This document shows positions 41,801-49,773 of a stretch of DNA of 64,000 bases, in pieces. The notes under the pieces are model-generated. The model did not search any database and was not told the DNA's origin. It worked only from the letters and a program-made list of their open reading frames with translations. This DNA comes from JBCCFW01 sp039029535 (GTDB lineage Bacteria > Acidobacteriota > JBCCFW01): positions 31,719-95,718 of the forward strand of contig JBCCFW010000011.1 in the NCBI GenBank assembly GCA_039029535.1, read 5' to 3'. Both the position numbers and the translations under genes were made by a program. How positions within the stretch are numbered: position 1 is the first letter of the stretch; every line of letters starts with the position of its first letter.

Positions 41801-44547
41801 GACGGGCTCACTTCCCGAGACCCGAGCGGGCCTCGCAGGCAGACCGCGGCGAGCTGACTCACGCTGCGGCTGGGGTCACGGGTCAGGGCGCGGGCGGCGG
41901 ACAGGACGGTCCCGCGCGGCGCCAGGCGGTCGAGGGCGGCGAGCGCGGTCTCGCGCACGACGGGACGCGCGTCGTCGAGGTGACGGGAGACGAGCTCGAG
42001 GTCGATCGAGTCGTGCTCGGGTCTCACGGCGTGCAGGGCGCCACAGGTCACCCAGGTCGGGGCCGCCTCCTCGACGAGGAGTGTTGCGAGGACCTCCACT
42101 TCATCGCCCGTCATCGGAACGTGGTCTTCCATGGCCGCGAGCAAGACAGCGCGCAGGCGCAGCGGAAGCGACTCGGCCAGGGCATCGAGAGCCCGCGCCC
42201 GTCGTTCCTCGTCCGAATCACGCAGGCCATGAGCGAGCGGTCCGGCACCGAGACCCGGTCGCGTGGCTTCCAGCGCAAGCAGTCCCGTCTCGATCCGGAC
42301 CTGACGCTCCTCCATCAAGGCATCACGCAGCAGGTGAGCGGACGACGACGTGAGGCACGCCCGCTGCTGCCGGAGCTCACGCGACGCCGCGAAGGCCTCG
42401 TGAGCCAGGGCGTCGAGCTGCTCGCGCAGGGAACCGTCCACGAGCTGGGGCACGCGAGCGAGACACTGAGCGATCTCGCGACGACGTTCCCAGCTCGGCG
42501 CGACGAGCTCGTCTCTCAGCGCGGGGATCGAGGCGGGGCCGAGCCGCGTGAGCAAGGGGAGCCAGCGCGACGGAGGTGCCTCCCCTAGAAGACGTGGCAA
42601 CGCGGGCGCACCGATGGGGACGAGTGCGTCGACGGCCTCACCGGCGAGGTGTGGATCGTCGAGCGAGCCGGCGATCTCCTCGACGAGCGCGGCCCTCGGT
42701 TGCACGGCACAGGCCCGCAACGCCGCTCGGCGCACGCTGCGATCGTCGTCGCCGAGCAGCACGGACAGCGGTCGCGCGATCGAGTCGTCGGTGAGCTTGC
42801 CCAGCTCGATCGCCGCGGCGGCGCGATCGGCCGGGTCAGCCGACTCGACGAGCTCGGTCAGGGTCCGACCGCCCGCTCCGAGCGCACCGTGCGCTCGGAG
42901 CTCGACCAGACGCGTGGCCGCCGTCGCGCGCACGACCGGATCGTCGTCGGCCAGGCGCGCTTCGAGCAGCGGCAAGACGTCGAGACCACCGAGCACGGCC
43001 AGGGTCTCGAGCGCGGCGGCTCGCACGGAGGAGCTCTCGTCTTCCGTGAGCGGGAGCAACGTCTCCACTAGCCCATCGTCGCCGTGCTTCTTCAGGTAGC
43101 GCAGCGCTCGAACCTTCACGTCCGACGAGCTTCGATGGAGCAGGCTCGCGTGCTCGTCGACGAGCTCCGCGTCACCGAGCTGCTCGGCCAGCGAGAGCAG
43201 GTAGGGAAGGTCCTCGCCCGATGCGGTGCGCAGCGCGTGACGGAGCTGCGCGGCCTGCTCCGCGTCGCACCCGGCGCTCCCATCGTCGAGGTCGAGACGT
43301 CGTTGACCGAGCGAGCGAAGGAGCCCAGCACGGTACGACCGGGCACTGGCAGCCGCGAGCAGCATCCACGTCAGGCAACCGAGCACGACGCCCAGCGCCA
43401 GCGCGCCGATGGCAGGGGCGCCGGCGACCAACGCGAGCGTGACCGCGACGACCAGGGCGCCGATCGGTCGGGCGAGACCCTCGACCACCATCCGCGCTCG
43501 GCTCCGCGAGCTCTTGGTCAGTCCTTGATAGAGCGCCTGCACGGCGGCCGCGTCCACGGTGAAGAACAGGACGGGCTCGAGCAGCTTGGCCGCGAAGATC
43601 CAGCCGAAGGCCTCCGTCAGCCCCCAGCCACCGGCCGTCACGAGCAGGCCGGTGGGGAGCACGAGCAGCGCGGGCAGCACGCCGCCGCCACGGAGGATGC
43701 GCTGAACGAGGAAGAGCTGCACGGGCAACGCGAGGAAGCTGCCGGCGGCGTAGAAGCGACCGAGGAAGGCGGCCAGCTCCTCGCCGATAAAGATGGGTCG
43801 CGTCGCCGTCATGAAGCCGTAGTCGATGGCGAAGAGACAGGCCGTCGACACGAGCACGAGCAGCGACGCGTTCCGCACGAGCGGTACGTTGAGCAGCTCC
43901 AGCGACGAGCTCGACACGCCGGTCGTCCCCTGTCGCCCTTGCCGGAAACGCCGCGCGACCGACGACTCCACGCGACGGAGCTGACGGATCGAGCTCACGG
44001 GCACGAGCAGCAGCGCGGCGACCAGGACGAGGAGATCCTCGGTGCCGAGCCAACGCACGACCGGCGGGATGACGAGGCCGGCCACGAGACAAGCGGTCGT
44101 TCCAGCCGCGCCGATGAGCCCGAGGAGACGCTTGCTCTCTCTAGGATCGAAGAGCAACGCGGCGAGTCCCCAGAGCAGGGCGATGAGCACCTTCGCGACG
44201 AGATCGGCGAGGAAGTAGGTGACGACCGCGAAGCCGCTGGGCGCGACGAGAAGACCGAGCCGCGCCAGCAAGCAGGTGACGCCCAGCACGAGACAGCCGC
44301 GCACGAGCAGGCGATCGACACCGATGCGCGCCGCCAGGCCAGCGGCGCCGAAGACCGTCAGCACGAGGATGGCGACGGTGCCGAGGTAGGCCTGGGGCAA
44401 GAGCTCGGCGCCGTGGGCCTGAAGAAAGAGCGAGGTCCCCGCCGAGCGCGCGATGACGGCGGCCGCCGCCAGGCAGGCGAGGCTCAGCGCGGCGTGCCGA
44501 AAGCGGGCACGCTCACCGGCGGCGATGTCGGGCAGGAGACGGGTCAT
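41797..44547 (-). CDS. MFS/ADP-ATP-translocase-like membrane protein with HEAT repeats
   Basis: 916 residues. The first ~410 form about 11-12 membrane helices resembling the Npt/ATP-ADP translocase branch of the MFS fold (for example AYLGTVAILVLTVFGAAGLAARIG and ARPIGALVVAVTLALVAG). The rest is a long set of HEAT repeats (for example VRAAALETLAVLGGLDVLPLLEARL). In many bacteria this architecture ends in a cyclic-nucleotide-binding domain. Here that domain is missing and instead opens the next gene, which overlaps by 4 bases. AGAGGA precedes the ATG. Nucleotide transport is possible but unproven; a sensory role is equally likely. Confidence 0.78.
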   Translation of the reverse strand: MTRLLPDIAAGERARFRHAALSLACLAAAAVIARSAGTSLFLQAHGAELLPQAYLGTVAILVLTVFGAAGLAARIGVDRLLVRGCLVLGVTCLLARLGLLVAPSGFAVVTYFLADLVAKVLIALLWGLAALLFDPRESKRLLGLIGAAGTTACLVAGLVIPPVVRWLGTEDLLVLVAALLLVPVSSIRQLRRVESSVARRFRQGRQGTTGVSSSSLELLNVPLVRNASLLVLVSTACLFAIDYGFMTATRPIFIGEELAAFLGRFYAAGSFLALPVQLFLVQRILRGGGVLPALLVLPTGLLVTAGGWGLTEAFGWIFAAKLLEPVLFFTVDAAAVQALYQGLTKSSRSRARMVVEGLARPIGALVVAVTLALVAGAPAIGALALGVVLGCLTWMLLAAASARSYRAGLLRSLGQRRLDLDDGSAGCDAEQAAQLRHALRTASGEDLPYLLSLAEQLGDAELVDEHASLLHRSSSDVKVRALRYLKKHGDDGLVETLLPLTEDESSSVRAAALETLAVLGGLDVLPLLEARLADDDPVVRATAATRLVELRAHGALGAGGRTLTELVESADPADRAAAAIELGKLTDDSIARPLSVLLGDDDRSVRRAALRACAVQPRAALVEEIAGSLDDPHLAGEAVDALVPIGAPALPRLLGEAPPSRWLPLLTRLGPASIPALRDELVAPSWERRREIAQCLARVPQLVDGSLREQLDALAHEAFAASRELRQQRACLTSSSAHLLRDALMEERQVRIETGLLALEATRPGLGAGPLAHGLRDSDEERRARALDALAESLPLRLRAVLLAAMEDHVPMTGDEVEVLATLLVEEAAPTWVTCGALHAVRPEHDSIDLELVSRHLDDARPVVRETALAALDRLAPRGTVLSAARALTRDPSRSVSQLAAVCLRGPLGSREVSPS

Positions 44548-44584
44548 GAGGCAAGTCCTCTCGAATCACCCGTAGTTCACGAAG

Positions 44585-44627
44585 AGAGCGGCAGGAACCC
44601 GTAACAAGAACGGGGGCCTGCCGCTCT
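44585..44627. repeat. Nested hairpin between the repeat-protein and transporter genes
   Basis: AGAGCGGCAGG (44585-44595) and CCTGCCGCTCT (44617-44627) form a perfect 11-base stem. A second stem, CCCGT (44598-44602) with ACGGG (44610-44614), nests within it. It lies after the stop of the minus-strand secreted gene and before the MFS-HEAT start. There is no U-run on either strand, so it may be a terminator of the GC-rich type or an RNA-processing site. Confidence 0.5.
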
Positions 44628-44654
44628 GAAGGGACGGGAGCTGCTGAGACGGAC

Positions 44655-46880
44655 CTACAAGGGCGTCTCGCCACCGTAGTCGCACCAGTAGGTCGAGGCG
44701 CGCGGGATGGAGTTGCCGTGGCGAGTCGACGTCGACCGGCAGGACTCGTAGCAGCGGTTGCGGCTGCCGTGGCACCAGGCGCCGGCGCCACAGCCGCCGT
44801 TGAGACAGGCCTGGCCGATGGTGCCCAAGGGCGCCTCCGAACCGTAGTTGCACCAGTAGGTGTTCACGCGCGGGATGCTGTTGCCGTGGCGGGTCGCGGT
44901 CGTCTTGCAGCCCTCGTAGCACGTGCCGTCGGAGCCCCTCCACGCACCCGAGTTGCAGGTGCCATCCGGCTTGCTCGGGAAGCCGATGTCACCGGCGCCG
45001 GCGGGCACGGTGAAGTAGCCCTGGTTTCCACCGCTGGCGTAGAGGTTCGGCCCCCGTCGCCAGCCGCCGCTCGACGCCTGAATGGGAACGGCGAAGCCAC
45101 CGCCGGCCATCCTCCCGTAGGCGAAGGCGTCGAGCTGACCACGGCTCCACGCGTCGAGGACCTCACGAGCCGTGGCGAGTCGACGTCCCTGCTGGTGGGC
45201 CAGCGAGATCGCCTGTGAGAGGTTGAGCCCCTCGTGATGATGGAAGGTGACCTCGGGGACGCCACTGCTCGGTCCCTCGACGTAGAAGAAGCCCTGGTTG
45301 CCACCGCTCGCACCGATGTTGGGACCGAACTGGAAGCCGGGCATGTCGGCCTGGACGGGAACGGCGAAGCGACCGTCGCTCATCATCCCGAAGGCGAAGC
45401 GCTCGAGATCCTGAGCCAGCCAGGCACCGGCCACCTGCCAGGGCGTCGCGACGCTCCAGCCGTTCTGGGACGCGACCTGCTTGGCCTGCTGCAGGCTGAT
45501 GAAGTTCTGGGCGTGGAAGCGCACCTCGGGCAGCTTGTTCGCGGCCGCCTGGACTTGACTGAAGAGACTGTCGGAGTAGACCACCGCTCCGGCCATGAGC
45601 TGACGGAGGATCTCGGGCGGCAGGGCCGCCAGCTGCTCTTCACTGAAGTCGACCAGCGGCGACTCGTCGGGATGCGCCACCATCCAGCTCCCGACGATGG
45701 AGGGGAAGTGCTGGAACGGCAGGGTGCGCGGCTCGTAGAAGCCGGCGTCGGCGGGGTCGGCGATGATCATCTTGTCGAGGAAGGTCTTGACCAGGAGCTG
45801 ATCCACGTCGCTGCCGTTCATCAGGAGGTCGTGGGTGGGGTGAACGAAGACCGTGCTCGCCTGCTCCTCGAGGGTCTCGAGGAACTGCATCGTCTTCACG
45901 ACCTCCATCGTCTTGGTGACCGCGATCTGGGCCGCGAGCATGGCGAAGGCCGCCGGTCCGCCCTTGGCGGCTCGCAGGACGTTGACGATCGCACGGATGG
46001 CGCCGGCGCCCCGGAAGCCCGCGATGACGCCCTGGCCGATCTCGGTGTCCATGTTGCCCGTCAGCCAGAGCACGCCGCTGGCGACCTCGGGACCCACGTC
46101 GATCCCTTGCTCCTTCAGGAAGTCGAGGGCCTGGCCGGCGTTCTCGCTCGGCGTGCCGGAGAAGCCGTAGCTCCGGAGGTTCGGGTCCAGCGACACCGCG
46201 CGGTTCATGAGCTCGCGCTGACCGTAGAAACCGATGCCGTACATGCCGCCCTGCGGCTTGAAGCCGGCGAGCGAGGGACCCGTGTCGAGGAGGGCCGAGA
46301 AGGTCGCGCCGCCGCCGGCCGTTTGATGGGACCGGGCATGGTCGTGCCAGGCGTCGAGCATGCGGCGAGAGCTGTCCATCCGCTGCTCGGCGAAGTAGAG
46401 GTCGAACTGCGCGGCGAAGAACTGCTGAGCGTGGGTCTGCTGCTTCTCCAACGCCTCGCGGGCCGCGAAGACCACGAAGGGCGAGACCTGCCGGGCCACC
46501 GTCTCGCTGGCGCGGATGTCCCAGAGCCGTCGCTCGATGGCGGCGTCACTCGCATCACCGGTACCCCGCATGCCGGCCAGCTCGAGGGCCACGCCTCGAC
46601 GGACGATTTCGAGCATCGCCGCGTTCCACTCGGACGTCGAGTACTCGGGGCGACGGAAGAAGCCGAACTGGTTGCAAACGAAGGTGTCGCGGTCGCGGCT
46701 GTCCCAGCCGCCGGGCACCCAGGTGCCACCGAACTGAACCTGCTGGGGGATGACGGCCCGCTGGCTGCCGTGGCCCATGAGGGCGGCGCGTGCAGGGCTG
46801 GCGAAGGGGCCGAGCGCGAGGCTGGCGAGGAGGACGCCGACGACGGCGTGACGGAGGGAGTGGGGGCTCTGGCTGTTCAT
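44655..46880 (-). CDS. Secreted protein with tandem unfamiliar repeats and Cys-rich tail
   Basis: 741 residues from the ATG at 46880 (GAGGAA upstream). The signal peptide is about 1-33 (ending SPARAALMG). The first ~430 residues are mostly helical with no recognised domain. Then two ~85-residue copies follow (about 450-540 and 543-630): each has a helix of the type ISLQQAKQVASQNGW..AT, then FAFGMMSDGRFAVPVQA and GPNIGASGGNQGFFYV. Two ~45-residue Cys-rich modules end the protein; each contains CYESCRSTSTRHGNSIPR and TYWCDYG. Neither repeat is one I know. It lies upstream of the MFS-HEAT and secretin genes on the same strand, with a hairpin between. Confidence 0.7.
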   Translation of the reverse strand: MNSQSPHSLRHAVVGVLLASLALGPFASPARAALMGHGSQRAVIPQQVQFGGTWVPGGWDSRDRDTFVCNQFGFFRRPEYSTSEWNAAMLEIVRRGVALELAGMRGTGDASDAAIERRLWDIRASETVARQVSPFVVFAAREALEKQQTHAQQFFAAQFDLYFAEQRMDSSRRMLDAWHDHARSHQTAGGGATFSALLDTGPSLAGFKPQGGMYGIGFYGQRELMNRAVSLDPNLRSYGFSGTPSENAGQALDFLKEQGIDVGPEVASGVLWLTGNMDTEIGQGVIAGFRGAGAIRAIVNVLRAAKGGPAAFAMLAAQIAVTKTMEVVKTMQFLETLEEQASTVFVHPTHDLLMNGSDVDQLLVKTFLDKMIIADPADAGFYEPRTLPFQHFPSIVGSWMVAHPDESPLVDFSEEQLAALPPEILRQLMAGAVVYSDSLFSQVQAAANKLPEVRFHAQNFISLQQAKQVASQNGWSVATPWQVAGAWLAQDLERFAFGMMSDGRFAVPVQADMPGFQFGPNIGASGGNQGFFYVEGPSSGVPEVTFHHHEGLNLSQAISLAHQQGRRLATAREVLDAWSRGQLDAFAYGRMAGGGFAVPIQASSGGWRRGPNLYASGGNQGYFTVPAGAGDIGFPSKPDGTCNSGAWRGSDGTCYEGCKTTATRHGNSIPRVNTYWCNYGSEAPLGTIGQACLNGGCGAGAWCHGSRNRCYESCRSTSTRHGNSIPRASTYWCDYGGETPL

Positions 46881-46993
46881 GACGGATTCCTCGGCCCGCA
46901 GTCGGAGCGGGTCACGAGAGGGATCACGGAACACGAACCGGAAGTCCGTAATCGAAGTGCGGCCGGGATAGCCTGGGGACGGAGGTGCTCCGC

Positions 46994-47908
46994 ATGACGC
47001 AGGCCGACGACATCACGATCCGCCTGGCCGAGCCGTCCGATCTCGACGCCATCGCCCGCTGGACGGTGGACCGCTGTCGCGAGCCCGGCCGACAGTGCCT
47101 GCACTCGTGGACCTCGGGCTCGGAAGAGGAGGCCGCAGCCGAGCTTCGAACCCTCGTGGAGCAGGACGAGATCGTGCTGCTCGTCGCCGAGCGGGGCGAT
47201 CGACTGATCGGAGCGCTGTCGGCCGAGCACGACGTCGACCTGGGCCGCGGCTGGCTACGGGGTCCGCACGTCACCGACGACGACTGGCCTGCGGTCGCGC
47301 CTCGGCTCCTGGCCGAGCTCCGCCCCCAACTTCCCGAGGCCGTCACGCTGCTCTTCGCCTATCTCGAGGTCCGCAATGAACGAGGGATCTCGTTCTATCT
47401 CGACGAGGGCTTCGGGCGCCGCAACCCGATCGCGCACGAGCTCGTGCTTCCCGGCGACGTCGCGATCGAGCCTCCGGCCACGACCGCGGAGTCTCTCTCC
47501 CCCGCCGTCGAAGCCGGCTTCCTCGCGCTCTTCGCCGAGCTGTTCCCGAAGACCTACTTCACGGGCGAACGGCTCGTCGAGCTGAACGGAACGAGCCATC
47601 GGATCCTGGTGGAGACCGAGGGAGAGTCCGAGGTGCTCGGCTTCGCGGTCCTGGCCCTGGACGAGCTGGGCTCGGGCGGCGAGCTGCAGTTCGTCGGCGT
47701 GGCACCGCGGGCACGACGACGTGGTCTCGGTCGTCGGCTCGTGACGTCGACCGTGCAGCGTCTTCGCGAAGAGGAAGGACGCACGACGCTCAGCCTGAAC
47801 GTCACCGACGACAACGCGGAGGCGCGGGCTCTGTACGAGCAGCTCGGCTTCCGCGTGCAGTTCTCGGGGACGTCACTGCGTTGGACCGCGCCGTCGGGCG
47901 ACGACTGA
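46994..47908 (+). CDS. Tandem GNAT-family N-acetyltransferase
   Basis: 304 residues from the ATG at 46994, with GGAGG (46981-46985) upstream. Two GNAT-like halves are visible. The first (about 1-150: ITIRLAEPSDLDAIARWTVD ... NERGISFYLDEGFGRRN) lacks the clear acetyl-CoA loop. The second (about 175-300) has VGVAPRARRRGLGRRLV, the RxxGxG pyrophosphate-binding loop, and NAEARALYEQLGFRV. Only the second half is likely catalytic, as in several mycothiol-synthase-like and Eis-like double-GNAT proteins. The substrate cannot be deduced. It is divergent from the secreted repeat protein; a TAGCCT hexamer (46969-46974) may be the -10. Confidence 0.85.
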   Translation: MTQADDITIRLAEPSDLDAIARWTVDRCREPGRQCLHSWTSGSEEEAAAELRTLVEQDEIVLLVAERGDRLIGALSAEHDVDLGRGWLRGPHVTDDDWPAVAPRLLAELRPQLPEAVTLLFAYLEVRNERGISFYLDEGFGRRNPIAHELVLPGDVAIEPPATTAESLSPAVEAGFLALFAELFPKTYFTGERLVELNGTSHRILVETEGESEVLGFAVLALDELGSGGELQFVGVAPRARRRGLGRRLVTSTVQRLREEEGRTTLSLNVTDDNAEARALYEQLGFRVQFSGTSLRWTAPSGDD

Positions 47909-47912
47909 GCTC

Positions 47913-48407
47913 TCAGGCTCGTCGTCTCGCAGCCTCCTGGAACCAGCGCGCCTGCTCCGGCGTGTCGGGGACCCGCAGGCCGCGGGCCGTGGCGATGCGA
48001 GCGAGGGCCTCCTCGGGATCGACACCGGCCACGACCAGGACGGCACCCGCCATGAGCGTCGCTCGACCGATCCCGGCGCGACAGTGCACGGCGAGGCTCG
48101 CTCCGTGGCGAGTCTCGTCGTGAAGATCCTCGGCGAGTGACCAATACGCGACCTCGTCGCGCGGTGTCTCTCGATCGGGGATGGGCAGGTGATGGAAGCC
48201 GAGACCGACCTCGCGACAGGCGTTGGCCTCGTCGTCGAGCTCGAGCTCGATCGTTTCATCGGGTTGCAAGAGCGAGACGAGCGCCGTCACTCCCTGAGAG
48301 TGAAAGCGTCGGAGATCCCACTCCAGCCAGCCACCGCCACGCGGGCGCGGCATGGTTCCGAGCCGACCGGGCGACTCGATTTCGATCCAGTGAACTTCAT
48401 CGGACAT
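47913..48407 (-). CDS. Dual-specificity/tyrosine phosphatase-like protein
   Basis: 164 residues from the ATG at 48407 with AGGAG 8 bases upstream. The P-loop HCRAGIGRA contains Cys109 and Arg115 in the CX5R pattern, and Asp78 in PIPDRETP is a likely general acid. It is a compact version of the cyclin-dependent-kinase-inhibitor-3-like and DSP phosphatases found in bacteria. It should remove phosphate from tyrosine, serine or another phosphomonoester. It converges with the GNAT gene (4 bases between stops). Given the Ser/Thr kinase elsewhere in the window a signalling role is possible but not shown. Confidence 0.87.
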   Translation of the reverse strand: MSDEVHWIEIESPGRLGTMPRPRGGGWLEWDLRRFHSQGVTALVSLLQPDETIELELDDEANACREVGLGFHHLPIPDRETPRDEVAYWSLAEDLHDETRHGASLAVHCRAGIGRATLMAGAVLVVAGVDPEEALARIATARGLRVPDTPEQARWFQEAARRRA

Positions 48408-48521
48408 GAATGGACTCCTGAAAACGCGAGACGGATCCGTCCCGCGGAGGTCGTAGAGACGAGGAGGGAGACGCCGCTGAGGCGCCGTGGCCAAGGAGGG
48501 CCTAGAGGGTGGGGGAGCCGA

Positions 48522-49763
48522 TCAGGCGATCAGCTGGCCGACGACCAGCGAGCCGATCAGGCCCAGCGGGTAGCCGACGAGCACGGCGAACACGCCGTGG
48601 CTCGTGGCCGGCTGTCCGAGCCGACGCGTGGCGAGCCAGCCGAGACCGATGGCGAGGCCGACCACCAACAGGCTCAAGCCACCGAGCAGGGCCAGGAAGC
48701 CACGCCCGATGACGATGAGACCGAGCACGCCGAGAACACCCAGCAGGGCGATCGCCGCGTGACCCCGGAGCGTCGCGAGCTGCTCTGGCCCTCGAGCTCG
48801 TCGCGCGAGCTCGCTCGCAACGACCGACATCGCGCCGGCCATCACGACACCGAGCACGAGGAAGGGCCAGGTCCGAGAGCACGGCGTGAGCTGAACCCAA
48901 GCCGGTGAGACTCCCAGTGCCATCACGCCAACGGTGACCGTGCCGAGGGCGAGTCCGCGAAGCACGGCTTCTCCGGTACTGCACTCCTCCTTGCTCGGCA
49001 CGAGGACCTGCAACGAAGGCACGACGGCCAGCAAGAGCAAGACGAGGCCCAGCAAGCGGAGCCACCAGGTCGTCGTGGGGGGATGTCGACGACCGCCGTG
49101 CTCGCGACACGCAAAGTCGACCGTCGTCTCGATCAAGACTCGGTCGAAGGGCTCGAGCACGTGATCGGACCAGGCCGAGACCACGACCTCGATGTCCTCG
49201 AGCCGGGCCGCCTCGACGACTGCCGATGAGGGCACGAGCTCGTCCCAGCGCCCGACCAGCGCCAACACGCGGTGATGGCGTTGGGTGACACCGCGAAGCC
49301 CGAATCCGATCACGACGAGGGACTCCGTGCGAAGCCGACGTTCGCGCAGGACTCGAGCACCGACCGCCGCCCCCATCGAGTGACCCACCACGAGCTCGAC
49401 CGGCTCGACACTGCGCGCTGCTCGCAGGAACGCAGCGTCGGCCGGCTCGTCACCGAGCCACTGGCGGGACTGCCCGTGACCAGGGAAGTCGAAGGCCAGG
49501 CAGGTGAAGCCCTCGCGGGCCAACGCTTCCGCCAGCGGCAGCATGCTCTCCTTCGAGGCCGCTGCCCCGTGAGCGAGCACGACCACGCCCCGGCTCGACT
49601 CGGGCCGAGCTCGGGGCATGAGCTTGAGGACCGGCGTTCCGTCCGCCAGCGCGAGGCGTTCGACGCTCACGTCGGGATCGACTCGTCGCGACAGCCAGCC
49701 GCCGACCAAGACGAGCATCACCGCCCCTGCAATCGTCAGGGACCGAGCACGACGATGGCTCAA
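48522..49763 (-). CDS. Alpha/beta hydrolase with C-terminal membrane domain
   Basis: 413 residues if the TTG at 49763 is used; this start lies 11 bases after the leuS stop. A signal-anchor helix (TIAGAVMLVLVGGWL) comes first. The hydrolase domain (about 30-225) has the oxyanion HGAAASKES, the nucleophile elbow VVGHSMGAAVG with Ser129, and a late His in SDHVLEP. The C-terminal half has about six membrane helices of simple leucine/glycine-rich composition (for example WWLRLLGLVLLLLAVVPSL). The hydrolase part would face the periplasm or the lipid interface. It ends the dehydrogenase-leuS operon. Lipid or ester substrate unknown. Confidence 0.8.
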   Translation of the reverse strand: MSHRRARSLTIAGAVMLVLVGGWLSRRVDPDVSVERLALADGTPVLKLMPRARPESSRGVVVLAHGAAASKESMLPLAEALAREGFTCLAFDFPGHGQSRQWLGDEPADAAFLRAARSVEPVELVVGHSMGAAVGARVLRERRLRTESLVVIGFGLRGVTQRHHRVLALVGRWDELVPSSAVVEAARLEDIEVVVSAWSDHVLEPFDRVLIETTVDFACREHGGRRHPPTTTWWLRLLGLVLLLLAVVPSLQVLVPSKEECSTGEAVLRGLALGTVTVGVMALGVSPAWVQLTPCSRTWPFLVLGVVMAGAMSVVASELARRARGPEQLATLRGHAAIALLGVLGVLGLIVIGRGFLALLGGLSLLVVGLAIGLGWLATRRLGQPATSHGVFAVLVGYPLGLIGSLVVGQLIA

Positions 49764-49773
49764 GTCGCCGAGC

